Shown here piece by piece: positions 1 through 8,726 of a stretch of DNA of 39,024 nt. This DNA comes from Tissierellia bacterium (GTDB taxonomy: Bacteria > Bacillota > Clostridia > Tissierellales > Sedimentibacteraceae). The stretch is from the NCBI GenBank assembly GCA_028709465.1, contig JAQVWY010000018.1, positions 1-39,024 of the forward strand. The letters are read 5' to 3'. Each line of letters begins with the position of its first letter. Positions within the stretch are counted from its first letter, which is position 1. The position numbers were made by a program, and so were the translations under genes. The notes under the pieces were generated by a model. The model had not been told where the DNA came from and made no database searches. It saw only the letters and a program-made list of their open reading frames with translations.

Positions 1-155
1 TCGTTTAATATTCTTGCTCAAGATAACGCATAGCATTATCTTTGTCTTTCATTACTTTTTGTTCTTTTATTTTTAGAACTCTCAAAGGTTTCTTATGCTG
101 TTTTATTGTCTATGTTCTCTGTTGTTTGTTACTATCACTCTGTGACAGCTTTGCT

Positions 156-184
156 AGTTTATCATACCTGCGTTTTGTTGTCAA
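156..184 (-). promoter_or_regulatory. Sigma-A promoter (rrn P3 candidate)
   Basis: On the minus strand TTGACA lies at 184-179 and TAAACT at 161-156 with a 17-base spacer. Transcription would start near 149 and run left out of the window. Stacked consensus promoters followed by a non-coding leader are typical of Firmicute rRNA operons, so a 16S gene probably begins just beyond position 1; the rRNA itself is not in view. Confidence 0.75.
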
Positions 185-244
185 GAGTTTTTTTAAAACT
201 TTTTTTGCTATCTTTTTTCATTTCCTCGTTAGAGTAACTTCTAT

Positions 245-273
245 AGTTTATCACTTTTCAAAATGAATGTCAA
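245..273 (-). promoter_or_regulatory. Sigma-A promoter (rrn P2 candidate)
   Basis: On the minus strand TTGACA lies at 273-268 and TAAACT at 250-245 with a 17-base spacer. The -10 box is the same as in the third promoter, so the two look like copies of one promoter design. Confidence 0.75.
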
Positions 274-337
274 TATTTTTTATTTATATTTTTCTATTTT
301 TCGTCAACATTTTACTTGTTTTGCAAAGTGCTTTTGT

Positions 338-366
338 ATTATAGCTCACTTACAATGCTTTGTCAA
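338..366 (-). promoter_or_regulatory. Perfect consensus sigma-A promoter (rrn P1 candidate)
   Basis: On the minus strand the -35 box TTGACA lies at 366-361 and the -10 box TATAAT at 343-338, with exactly 17 bases between. Both hexamers match the consensus fully. It is the most upstream of three promoters pointing the same way, towards position 1. Confidence 0.8.
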
Positions 367-505
367 TCCCCTTTTTTTAAATTTTATTCACCTTATTTAC
401 CTTTAATAAAATAGTTATTTACTCTTATATCTAATCTATATAATATGTAATAAAACTTCAACCTTTGATATTAAGAAAAATAAAGATAATATTTATAAAG
501 ATCTA

Positions 506-2113
506 CTAGTTAAATAAATTCCACATTTCTTCAGTCCCATAGGATAATGCCCAAACGGAAAAACCAGATAAATTATAATTATTAGCTATTTCAATTCTTC
601 TTATTAATGATGTTTCGTCTTCATTCCATATATTATATGTTATTCCATCTATAGTTTTTTTACCATAATTCTGTTTAGTTAAATCATCAAATGTCAAATC
701 TATTCCTAATTCTTCAATTACATCTTGAGCCGTTTCAATTCTTAATGCAGTTGTTTTTACTAATTCATTATTATCATTTACTTCCCATAATCTAGTGTAA
801 AAAGGTATACTTAATACAATTTTCTCCGAATTAGCATATTCTAAAATATTCTTAACCCCATATTCTACCCAAGGTATAGATGATACAGATCCTACAGTAC
901 TAACATTTTCATCATAGGCCATGAGCATAATATAATCAGAGTAATCAGCTATTACATTTCTATCGTAACATAATGACCAATTTTCAGAATTAGATAATAT
1001 TGTTATATCTATAGACATAATAATGTCTTCTTCTTTTGCTTTACAATATAACTCTTTAATAAATGCGGAAAACACATCTCTATCTTTTAAGTATATATTT
1101 TCAAAGTCTATATTAATGCCATCAAGACCTTTACCTTTAGTAATTTCAATTATCTCATCAACCACTTTGCTTCGTTTAACACCATGATTTAAAATCTTAT
1201 TTGTTAGATCAGGATCAAAACTATTACTAAATACTCCCCATATGCTTTTATTAGATGCTTGTACATAATCAATATAATCATCACTGGCTATATCTATAAA
1301 AAATTCTTTTTCATCATCTTTTAAATCAAACCAAGTAGGAGCTATAATATTTATAGAATCAGGTATAAAAAATGGCTGGAATTCTAATATAGGTTTATAT
1401 AATAAATCCCAAGACATTTTAATTTTCTTCCCTTTGTTTAAAGCAGGAAATAAAGATAATTTAGTATTAGATTTAGCTTTAATATGAGCTAATTTAACAA
1501 AACCAATTATATTATCCTTTGTTCTGCATAAAATCCACCCATTATTTTCATAATCATACACGTATATATCTTCACCAACATCTACCTTTTTTAATGTATT
1601 AGACATATTTGAATAATTGGTTTTAATTTTAGTTTTTTTGATTATTTCATATTTGCTAATATTTTTTTCTATAATAATATTCAAATTATCTTCATCTATA
1701 TATATGTGATTTTCATAATTATCTTTTATAAAATTAATATTAAATAATAACACATCATCTTTTATAATAAATATATCTAATATATTATATGGAACATTAT
1801 TGTAGAAAGCTTTATTATCGTTATAGTTTATAGATTCATAATTATAATTGTTAAATAAAGATATTCTTTTATAATCTTTATCCCAATAAAAATCTAGTAT
1901 TTTATTCTTCATTAAATAATCGGCTGAAATGTAAATTTGCTGATTAAAATATAAATGTTCATATTCGCTGTCTCTAATTCCATCAAAATAAACGATTATT
2001 TTTTGTGAATTTCTAAATGAAGCTTCATCTAGAAATAACTTTTGAACAAATATAATTATTAATATTAATAAAGCCACCATTACTATAGAACCTAAAAACT
2101 TTTTCAAAAACAT
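506..2113 (-). CDS. Membrane-anchored family 18 glycoside hydrolase with SH3-like domain
   Basis: Probable cell-wall or spore-envelope glycan hydrolase. Numbering from the ATG at 2113 gives 535 residues. One membrane segment (residues about 5-27) anchors the protein with the rest outside. Next comes a region resembling the copper-amine-oxidase-N-like surface domain (about 40-150), an SH3-like domain (about 155-215), and a GH18 barrel (about 230-535). The GH18 signature DGINIDFE is at 331-338; the final Glu is the expected catalytic acid. Family members such as YaaH and YdhD act on peptidoglycan or spore cortex, but the substrate here is unknown. A TTG at 2140 would extend the frame by nine codons into the upstream gene; I prefer the ATG because it follows that gene's stop directly. 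It is the last gene of the operon. Confidence 0.85.
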   Translation of the reverse strand: MFLKKFLGSIVMVALLILIIIFVQKLFLDEASFRNSQKIIVYFDGIRDSEYEHLYFNQQIYISADYLMKNKILDFYWDKDYKRISLFNNYNYESINYNDNKAFYNNVPYNILDIFIIKDDVLLFNINFIKDNYENHIYIDEDNLNIIIEKNISKYEIIKKTKIKTNYSNMSNTLKKVDVGEDIYVYDYENNGWILCRTKDNIIGFVKLAHIKAKSNTKLSLFPALNKGKKIKMSWDLLYKPILEFQPFFIPDSINIIAPTWFDLKDDEKEFFIDIASDDYIDYVQASNKSIWGVFSNSFDPDLTNKILNHGVKRSKVVDEIIEITKGKGLDGINIDFENIYLKDRDVFSAFIKELYCKAKEEDIIMSIDITILSNSENWSLCYDRNVIADYSDYIMLMAYDENVSTVGSVSSIPWVEYGVKNILEYANSEKIVLSIPFYTRLWEVNDNNELVKTTALRIETAQDVIEELGIDLTFDDLTKQNYGKKTIDGITYNIWNEDETSLIRRIEIANNYNLSGFSVWALSYGTEEMWNLFN

Positions 2114-2123
2114 TACCCCACTA

Positions 2124-3272
2124 TTAAATATATTTTTCAATCTCTTCCTTAATACTTAAAGCGACTACATCATTTGGATTTATTTTTAATGCAACTTCAA
2201 TATCTTCTTTTGCTCTGTCAATTTGCCCATTATATAATAGGGCAACTGCTCTATTACAAAACACTTCACAATTTCCTGGATCAATATTTAATAGTGTAGT
2301 AAATAATTCATTTGCCTCAGTATATTTACCTCTGCATATTTTGCACAAGCCCAGTTCACTAAGAGCTTCTTTTTGATTTTCATGAATTTTTAACACATTC
2401 TCAAAATATGTTTCAGCTATTTTATAATCGCCTAATTGCCTATATGCAAGCCCTATAAAAAACAATAAATTCCACCATCCGCTAAATTCATTAACAAGCG
2501 GCAACAATAAATCCAATGCTTCATTAGGTTGGTCCTTAAGAACAAGGTTATAACCATTTTCATAATCCACATATACTTGTAGACTTTTTAGCTCGTTTCT
2601 GATTTCCTCTATTCTGACTGCATCATCATCAAGTTCTTGATGTTTGCTCCAAAAGGCTTGTGCCTTAACATATTGTTGTCTCAATTTATAATAATATCCT
2701 AATTTATAATAAGCTAATGCAAATTTTTCATCATAATCTAAAGATTTTTCGTAATATGAATGAGCTTCCTCTAAAAAATTAGAGCTTTCTTCTTCAATGT
2801 TTTTTGCATCTTTATCCATACCTCTTTTTTCAAGGACCGATGCATATACGAAACAACTCTTCTCATTTTCCGAAATATTTAACAGCGCTTTGCCATATAT
2901 AACACCATCATCATTTCTATTATCATCAAATTTATTTATACACAGCATTATGTAAGGTGATAATTCAAAGTTAAGTTTTTTTAGCATATTATGATAATCA
3001 GGTAAATAGGGAAAAGATATATCCGTTCCCTGTATGCATATTATTCCATCAATAATGTTATTGATAGTTATTCCTTCACTATCACTTTGATGTTTTATAT
3101 CATCTAATAATTTTTCAGCTCTAACTGGAACTGGCATTTCTTTTTTAGTTATATATTCTAAATTCTTAAATTTAATTGAAGCATCTTTTTTAATAGTAAT
3201 AAAAAATATATCATCCCTTTTCTTTTCAAAGTATTTTTTAAAAAATTCTTTCCTTTTATCCTTATTATTCAT
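2124..3272 (-). CDS. Tetratricopeptide (TPR) repeat protein
   Basis: A soluble protein of 382 residues with no signal peptide or membrane segment. The N-terminal third is charged and matches nothing I recognise. From about residue 140 the sequence turns into helical repeats with TPR spacing (for example ALAYYKLGYYYKLRQQY, LFFIGLAYRQLGDYKIAETYF, EALSELGLCKICRGKYTEA), which suggests a protein-interaction scaffold. The ATG at 3272 is chosen because AAGGGG sits seven bases upstream; the ATG at 3278 is too close to that site. The start overlaps the end of the radical SAM gene by eight bases, so translation is probably coupled. Partner and role are unknown. Confidence 0.75.
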   Translation of the reverse strand: MNNKDKRKEFFKKYFEKKRDDIFFITIKKDASIKFKNLEYITKKEMPVPVRAEKLLDDIKHQSDSEGITINNIIDGIICIQGTDISFPYLPDYHNMLKKLNFELSPYIMLCINKFDDNRNDDGVIYGKALLNISENEKSCFVYASVLEKRGMDKDAKNIEEESSNFLEEAHSYYEKSLDYDEKFALAYYKLGYYYKLRQQYVKAQAFWSKHQELDDDAVRIEEIRNELKSLQVYVDYENGYNLVLKDQPNEALDLLLPLVNEFSGWWNLLFFIGLAYRQLGDYKIAETYFENVLKIHENQKEALSELGLCKICRGKYTEANELFTTLLNIDPGNCEVFCNRAVALLYNGQIDRAKEDIEVALKINPNDVVALSIKEEIEKYI

Positions 3273-4986
3273 TTTCATTCCCCTTAATTATGTGATTTAC
3301 ATTGTATGTTTTACATCTCTCAAAAATATTATTTTTATTATTAAAAATAAATACTACTAATTCTTCACCGATTTTAACTAGTCTAAAATTATTAATTATC
3401 CGATCGTCCTTTTGAGCATTTTTAAAATATTTGCTTCTAAAACTTTCATCATTTGCAAGCTTCCTTTTTATAACCTTATAATTATCCTCATATTCTCTGT
3501 TTAGAAATCCCGGAAGCTCTTCATACTGGTTATTAAATACATAATCATATCTCATATTATCAACAAATTCACAGGTTAATTTATTAATTTCCTTTATATA
3601 ATAATAAAAAATTTCATAAAGTTTTTTTCTGCTGTGAGAAACTTTAAATAAATTGTTTCTTTGCCAATATTCACTGAAATCCTCATAAAAGTCAAATGGT
3701 GAATCAGAATAAAAATTATTTACAACATAATTTAAACAATTCGCAAAATATTTTTCGTTATAATACTTATCAACAATCTCTTCAATTTTCTTTAATTTTA
3801 AAAGCTCTTTTATACTGATATACTTTGTACATATCACTTCATATGGAGCTGTTTTTCTATATTTTATTTCGTGTTTTTTTCTTTCTTCGTAAATTTTAGT
3901 TCCTTTTAGAACTTTTAAAAAACCCAACTGTATTTTTTCAGCATTAAGTTGATGTATACCATTAAAAGATTTTTTTAAAGTTTCATAATCTTCATAAGGC
4001 AAACCTGCAATTAAATCTAAATGCATATGTATATTATTGTTTTTTCCTATATTGCTAATAACATAATATAATTTATCAATACTCATATGCCTGTTTATTT
4101 CCCGTAAAGTGTCACCGTTTAATGATTGTACTCCTATTTCAAATTGAAACATGTTTACTGGCATTTTTTCAAGAAATTTAAGAAATTCATCATTAATAAT
4201 ATCTGCTGTAATTTCAAAATGAATGGTCATATTATTAATGTTGTTTGAAGCGATATACTCCATAATTTCCATAGATCTTTTATAATCTGCATTAAATGTT
4301 CTATCTACAAATTTAATTTGTTTAGCATTAGTTTTTAAAAGCAGACTTAAATCTTTCTTCACTCTTTCTAGAGAAAAATTCCTTGTTCTTTTATCTATAG
4401 AAGACATGCAAAATGAGCAGCTAAAAGGACATCCTCTTGAGGATTCGTAGTATATTATTTTATCTTTAAACTTTTCATCTTCATCATATGGATATTTTAT
4501 TACATCTAAATTATCAATGGGCTCTCTTTTATCATTAATAATTATATTTTGATTTTCTCGATAAGACAATCCCTTTATTTCATTTAATTTATTATAAGAT
4601 GATTGGAATGAAGTTAAAAATTCTTTAAAAGTAATTTCTCCTTCCCCAGATATTACATAATCTACATATGGTGATTCCTCCATAAATTTATTAGTTTCAA
4701 AAGAAACTTCTGGACCACCACAAAGAATTTTAATACTTGAATTAGCTTCTTTAATTATATATGCTATTTCTTTTACGTATTGGATGTTCCAAATATAACA
4801 AGAAAAACAAATAATATCTGGGTTAAAATCAAATATTTCATTTAATATATAATCAATTTGCTGATTAATTGTAAATTCTTTTATTTCAATATTATATCCA
4901 TCATTTTCGCAGAAATTTTTTAAATATCTTACTGCTAAATTTGCATGAATAAATTTTGAATCAAGTGTTACTAGTAAAACTTTCAT
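3265..4986 (-). CDS. B12-binding-type radical SAM protein (DUF4080 family)
   Basis: 573 residues. The N-terminal Rossmann-like domain (about 1-130) resembles the cobalamin-binding fold of B12-dependent radical SAM enzymes (PDIICFSCYIWN, CGGPEVSF, VISGEGE), though I see no clear DxHxxG cobalamin-ligand motif. The radical SAM core follows, with Cys186, Cys190 and Cys193 in GCPFSCSFC binding the [4Fe-4S] cluster. A C-terminal region of about 200 residues fits DUF4080, a clostridial family without an assigned reaction. Its start overlaps the end of the preceding gene by four bases (ATGA), indicating translational coupling with that unknown protein. The chemistry is probably anaerobic radical modification; the substrate cannot be read from sequence. 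Confidence 0.85.
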   Translation of the reverse strand: MKVLLVTLDSKFIHANLAVRYLKNFCENDGYNIEIKEFTINQQIDYILNEIFDFNPDIICFSCYIWNIQYVKEIAYIIKEANSSIKILCGGPEVSFETNKFMEESPYVDYVISGEGEITFKEFLTSFQSSYNKLNEIKGLSYRENQNIIINDKREPIDNLDVIKYPYDEDEKFKDKIIYYESSRGCPFSCSFCMSSIDKRTRNFSLERVKKDLSLLLKTNAKQIKFVDRTFNADYKRSMEIMEYIASNNINNMTIHFEITADIINDEFLKFLEKMPVNMFQFEIGVQSLNGDTLREINRHMSIDKLYYVISNIGKNNNIHMHLDLIAGLPYEDYETLKKSFNGIHQLNAEKIQLGFLKVLKGTKIYEERKKHEIKYRKTAPYEVICTKYISIKELLKLKKIEEIVDKYYNEKYFANCLNYVVNNFYSDSPFDFYEDFSEYWQRNNLFKVSHSRKKLYEIFYYYIKEINKLTCEFVDNMRYDYVFNNQYEELPGFLNREYEDNYKVIKRKLANDESFRSKYFKNAQKDDRIINNFRLVKIGEELVVFIFNNKNNIFERCKTYNVNHIIKGNENE

Positions 4987-5873
4987 ATTTTCACCCTATA
5001 TAGTCCTAATTTATTTTTAAATACAACTTCGTTATCATTTCTTTTAAATACTGTACATTTACCTAACAAAGGATGATTAAAATCAGTATTATGTAAGTAT
5101 TCCTTTAAATCTGGTATTATATCTTTTTGATACTTAAGTTTTTCAGGATTTAAAATCCCTTTTCTTATTTTTAAAATATATGAAGCAAAATTATTTAAAA
5201 CAGATTCATATCCTTTGTAAATATCTTTTGATTGATATGTATTCGATTCATTAAAAATAAATTGTAATGCTTTGAATTTAAATATTCTATCATCTGAAAA
5301 GATATTTTTTTCAATTAACTTTATTCTTTCTTTTTCAAAGTTTATAAAATAATTATTGTTTGCTTCTATATTATATTTATTAAACAAATCTTTTAAAGAA
5401 AATTCTATCAATCTATTTTTAGTATTTACATTATAATTATCAATATCTAACGGTATAGAAGAATTAAAATATTCGTAAATTGCAGAAGAAATAATTATTG
5501 AATCTAATACTGTTATTTGATTATTTGTAAATATAAAAATGTTTTTTAAAGCTTCTTCTATTGAAATTTCATATACTGTATTTGACAATATTATTGGTAA
5601 AATTTTATATTCTAATAAATTATCCTCTAATGAAGATATCTTTTTATTCTCAAAATAATTATCTAATAAATTATCATTTGCTGATTTATAGTATTTAAAA
5701 ACTTCAAGTTCCTTTCTATATCTTACCCTATCAAACATACAACCTAGTCTATCTTCATAAGGAACTAATGATTTTGAAGATATTAAAAACAATTGAAATT
5801 CTATTCCTGCAAATTGATTTGTAATACTATCTTCATAGCAATATTTAATTAAGTTATACATTTTAGATAGCAT
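4983..5873 (-). CDS. Conserved hypothetical protein coupled to the radical SAM gene
   Basis: I do not recognise this protein. It has 296 residues, rich in Asn, Ile, Lys and Tyr, with no signal peptide, membrane segment, Cys cluster or nucleotide-binding loop. The pattern is mostly helical, and the C-terminus ends in short strand-like stretches (LGKCTVFKRNDNEVVFKNK). The ATG at 5873 has AAGGGG seven bases upstream; an upstream in-frame start at 5930 would run through a terminator-like hairpin and is rejected. Its last bases overlap the radical SAM start (ATGA), so it may be that enzyme's partner or substrate carrier. That is inference from context only. Confidence 0.6.
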   Translation of the reverse strand: MLSKMYNLIKYCYEDSITNQFAGIEFQLFLISSKSLVPYEDRLGCMFDRVRYRKELEVFKYYKSANDNLLDNYFENKKISSLEDNLLEYKILPIILSNTVYEISIEEALKNIFIFTNNQITVLDSIIISSAIYEYFNSSIPLDIDNYNVNTKNRLIEFSLKDLFNKYNIEANNNYFINFEKERIKLIEKNIFSDDRIFKFKALQFIFNESNTYQSKDIYKGYESVLNNFASYILKIRKGILNPEKLKYQKDIIPDLKEYLHNTDFNHPLLGKCTVFKRNDNEVVFKNKLGLYRVKI

Positions 5874-5897
5874 ATTATTACCCCTTAAATTAAAATA

Positions 5898-5920
5898 GAA
5901 TCTACTTTTGCTGTAGATTC
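5898..5920 (-). terminator. Weak intrinsic terminator or attenuator hairpin
   Basis: An eight-base stem (GAATCTAC at 5898-5905 with GTAGATTC at 5913-5920) and a seven-base loop lie between the lytic transglycosylase stop and the next gene. On the minus strand a U-rich stretch (TATTTTAATTT) follows. It could partly terminate transcription after the first gene of the operon. Confidence 0.5.
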
Positions 5921-5936
5921 CATTATACAATTATTT

Positions 5937-6587
5937 TTACAAATTTACAAACTCTTCTTTATAGCCCTTTACAAATCCTAATACTTTAACTGAATATTCG
6001 CTCATAGCAGAATCCCCATATGTAGAACGACCTTGTGCAATATAATCCTCTAATCCTTGCTGACCTCTGTTGTAAGCCGTAAGTGTCTTATTAATATCAT
6101 AATTATATAATTCATTCAAATATGAAAGCTGTGTTATTGTAAGTTTTAAATTATATCTTGTATCAAATAATTTATTTGAATCGTATACATATCCTAAATT
6201 TTGTGCAATAGGCTTTGCTGTGTTATCCATCAGTTGTCCAAGTCCTCTCTCTCCAGATTCACCTACTGCAGCGGGGTTAAAATCACTTTCAGTTTTTATA
6301 ACTCCAAGGACAATAAAAGGATCTAAATTGTTTTTCCTACATTCTCTTATAATAAATTCGCAATCATCATATTGTAATTTAGATATATCAGAAATATATC
6401 CAATAAGCTTTTTCTCATTTAAATATACATCTCTTAAAATATATATTATTGAATCTCTTCTTATTGCATTTGTATTTGAAACTGATGGTAAATGTTCAGC
6501 TTCAACAGTCATTGTCATAGATTTCATTATAATATATGAACTAATACAAACAATCAGAAGTGTAGTTAAGTATTTTTCATGTTTCAT
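5937..6587 (-). CDS. Lytic transglycosylase (SLT domain), membrane-anchored
   Basis: Cleaves peptidoglycan glycan strands between MurNAc and GlcNAc, forming anhydro-MurNAc ends. 216 residues: an N-terminal hydrophobic segment (about 7-22) acts as signal or anchor, then a linker, then a Slt70/goose-lysozyme-like domain (about 75-205). The catalytic Glu is residue 100 in VIKTESDFNP, followed by the family motifs GERGLGQLM and TAYNRGQ. It is the first gene of the 6587-506 operon and sits about 27 bases below a consensus promoter. Together with the GH18 hydrolase at the far end it makes this an envelope-remodelling operon. Confidence 0.9.
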   Translation of the reverse strand: MKHEKYLTTLLIVCISSYIIMKSMTMTVEAEHLPSVSNTNAIRRDSIIYILRDVYLNEKKLIGYISDISKLQYDDCEFIIRECRKNNLDPFIVLGVIKTESDFNPAAVGESGERGLGQLMDNTAKPIAQNLGYVYDSNKLFDTRYNLKLTITQLSYLNELYNYDINKTLTAYNRGQQGLEDYIAQGRSTYGDSAMSEYSVKVLGFVKGYKEEFVNL

Positions 6588-6613
6588 CTTTCCACCCCCA
6601 CATTATTAATAAA

Positions 6614-6642
6614 ATTATATTTACTAATAAATAGGGAGTCAA
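6614..6642 (-). promoter_or_regulatory. Promoter of the envelope operon
   Basis: On the minus strand TTGACT lies at 6642-6637 and a perfect TATAAT at 6619-6614, with a 17-base spacer. The start point would be near 6607, leaving about 20 bases of leader before the lytic transglycosylase. Confidence 0.8.
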
Positions 6643-6690
6643 TGACAGAAGGACTCAAGAATTGCAATACTATGTCTTATTTTGGCATAC

Positions 6691-8397
6691 TTACATTTTT
6701 TCTGGTGATTCCATGCCAAGGAGTTCCATACCAACTTTTAATACTATATTAACAATTTTTGTCAATAAGATCCTTGCCTTTTTAATACTTTCATCTTCTA
6801 CAACTATAGGGCATTCATGATAAAATCTGTTAAATTCTTGGGCTAATCCTACAATATATCTTGTTATATAAAACGGTTCATATTTATCATGTGCAACTAA
6901 TACAGCTGATTTAAAACCTTCTAATTTCTTAATTACATTAAATGATTCTTTGTCTGTGAGTAAAGAAAAATCTACATTATCATCAACCTCTATTTCGGCC
7001 TTTCTTAGCAAACTGCAAGTTCTTGCATAGGTGTATTGAACATAAGGTCCTGTTTCACCTTCAAAGCTTAAAGTTTTGTCCCATGAGAACATGTAGTCTT
7101 TTATTCTATTGTTAAATAACTCTTGGAATATTACAGCACCAATACCAACCTGTTTAGCAACTTCTTCTTTGTTTTCAAGATTTGGGTTTCTTTCTTCTAT
7201 TATTTCAGCAGTTTTTTCGACTGCCTTTTTAAGAACATCCTCTAAAAATACAACCCTTCCTTGTCTAGTTGACAATGCGCCATCTTCCAAGCTCACAGTG
7301 CCAAACATTACATGAACACAATCATTCGCCCAGTCATATCCCATTAACTCTATAATTTTTCTCCATTGTTCAAAGTGAAGTTTTTGTGGAGCCCCAACAA
7401 CATAAATATTCTTATAAAAATCATATGATTTCTTTCTATACATTGCTGCTGCGATATCTCTCGTTACATATAATGTGGAACCATCACTTTTTTGAATTAC
7501 TGCATCAGTTAAACCATATTCTTGTAATTCTACTATTTTTGCCCCTTCAGAATCTTTAAGTAATTGTTTATCTTCTAATTCATCAATAACTGCTGGCATT
7601 TTATCAGAATAAAAACTTTCACCAGCCAATGAATCAAACTTTATGCCAAACATATCATATACTCTGTTAAATTCTTTTAAGCTCACTTCTCTAAACCAAG
7701 CCCAAAGTTTATGTGCTTCTTCATTTCCATTTTCTAATTCCTTAAACCAATATCTCGCTTCATCACGATATTCTGGATATGTTTCAATTTCTTTGTTATA
7801 TCTTACATACAGTTTAAGCAATTCTGGTATTGGATTTTTTTCAATTGCCTCTACAACTTCTGTATTTCCCCATTTCTTGTATGCAGAAATCAACATACCA
7901 AATTGAGTTCCATAATCCCCCAAATGATTTATTGCAATGGTATTATATCCTAGATATGTATATATTTTATGAATTGAATTTCCTATAAGTGTTGATCTTA
8001 TATGACCAATATGAAATGGTTTTGCAATATTAGGTGATGAAAATTCAACTATTACAGTTTTACCTTCACCAATATTAGTACTTCCATATTTTTTGTATTC
8101 CTTAAAAGCTTGTTTAAGAATTTTTTCTGCAAAATGTGCTTTATCAACAAAAAAATTCACATATGGACCAGCGCTTTCAATTTTATCAAACTCTTCATGT
8201 CTTCCTATTTTTTCTACTATTCCAGCAGCTATAACTGCCGGTGATTTTCTGTATTTTTTTGCAAATTTAAAACAGGGTACGGCATAATCACCCATATCTT
8301 GATTAGGTGGTATTTCTATCATTTGAACTACTTCATCCATAGTCATTTCTTTTTCTATAGATAAGAATAGTTCCGCAACCTTTTCTTTAAAGTCCAT
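6691..8397 (-). CDS. argS: Arginyl-tRNA synthetase
   Basis: Charges tRNA-Arg with arginine using ATP (class I synthetase, cytoplasmic). 568 residues, the usual length. Domains in order: N-terminal Add-1 tRNA-elbow domain (about 1-85), catalytic Rossmann fold with HIGH at 129-132 inside SSPNIAKPFHIGH, the KMSKS-equivalent loop seen as LSTRQGRVV (a common ArgS variation), and the DALR anticodon-binding domain ending in the family-typical MESPEKM. The ATG at 8397 is preceded by GGAGGAG; the longer frame to 8451 crosses the promoter. It stands alone and is divergent from the antiporter gene. I looked for a T-box leader and found none; the 5' leader is only about 38 bases. Confidence 0.97.
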   Translation of the reverse strand: MDFKEKVAELFLSIEKEMTMDEVVQMIEIPPNQDMGDYAVPCFKFAKKYRKSPAVIAAGIVEKIGRHEEFDKIESAGPYVNFFVDKAHFAEKILKQAFKEYKKYGSTNIGEGKTVIVEFSSPNIAKPFHIGHIRSTLIGNSIHKIYTYLGYNTIAINHLGDYGTQFGMLISAYKKWGNTEVVEAIEKNPIPELLKLYVRYNKEIETYPEYRDEARYWFKELENGNEEAHKLWAWFREVSLKEFNRVYDMFGIKFDSLAGESFYSDKMPAVIDELEDKQLLKDSEGAKIVELQEYGLTDAVIQKSDGSTLYVTRDIAAAMYRKKSYDFYKNIYVVGAPQKLHFEQWRKIIELMGYDWANDCVHVMFGTVSLEDGALSTRQGRVVFLEDVLKKAVEKTAEIIEERNPNLENKEEVAKQVGIGAVIFQELFNNRIKDYMFSWDKTLSFEGETGPYVQYTYARTCSLLRKAEIEVDDNVDFSLLTDKESFNVIKKLEGFKSAVLVAHDKYEPFYITRYIVGLAQEFNRFYHECPIVVEDESIKKARILLTKIVNIVLKVGMELLGMESPEKM

Positions 8398-8441
8398 TCT
8401 GTCTCCTCCAATAACCTTATGATCCAGTAATATTTTTAGTA

Positions 8442-8470
8442 ATAATATCACAGCAATATTCCAAAGTCAA
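8442..8470 (-). promoter_or_regulatory. argS promoter
   Basis: On the minus strand TTGACT lies at 8470-8465 and TATTAT at 8447-8442 with a 17-base spacer. Transcription would start near 8435, a short distance above the argS ribosome site. Confidence 0.75.
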
Positions 8471-8664
8471 TAACTACAAAATCGAATGTTCAATTCTTAA
8501 CAACATTCTTAATAGTAATACCTTAAAGAGCATAAGATTAATTTTAAAAGATTAATACTCCCACCCCATTTCTAGAACGTAAAAATATATCATTTTGCGA
8601 CTGAATATCAAAAAAAGGTGAATATTAACATTTCACTAACTCTCGTCACAAAAATATATTTATA

Positions 8665-8692
8665 TTGTTTTTTTAAATTTAAACTATATAAT
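8665..8692 (+). promoter_or_regulatory. Promoter of the NhaC-type antiporter gene
   Basis: TTGTTT at 8665-8670 and TATAAT at 8687-8692, spacer 16 bases. The start point would be near 8699, leaving a leader of under 30 bases. Confidence 0.6.
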
Positions 8693-8726
8693 ATATATTG
8701 TTTGTATAAATAATTTGGAGCTTATT

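Larger units (their letters stand above)
1..505. other. Gene-free stretch: rRNA operon promoter and leader region
   Basis: I see no credible protein gene in these 505 bases. A short plus-strand frame at 42-266 has no ribosome site and gives a low-complexity hydrophobic peptide. Read on the minus strand, the stretch holds three stacked sigma-A promoters (listed separately) followed by about 150 bases of untranslated leader running off the window at position 1. The leader contains a small hairpin (61-65 with 75-79) and a boxA-like CTTTGAGAG stretch near 82-90. Bases 400-505 are plain AT-rich sequence downstream of the GH18 gene. Confidence 0.6.
8398..8726. other. Divergent intergenic region argS / nhaC-type gene
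   Basis: These 329 bases hold the argS promoter (minus) and the antiporter promoter (plus), listed separately. Between them (8471-8660) I see no gene, no T-box and no convincing riboswitch fold, only AT-rich sequence with a short direct repeat (AGATTAAT twice near 8533-8554). Confidence 0.6.

Noticed and set aside
42..266. Plus-strand frame of 74 codons at the window start
   Set aside because: It has no ribosome site, gives a low-complexity Phe/Leu/Ser peptide and runs antisense through two of the three promoters.
8398..8714. Possible T-box leader for argS
   Set aside because: No GGTACCGCG-type T-box sequence is present, and the promoter lies too close to the gene to leave room for one.
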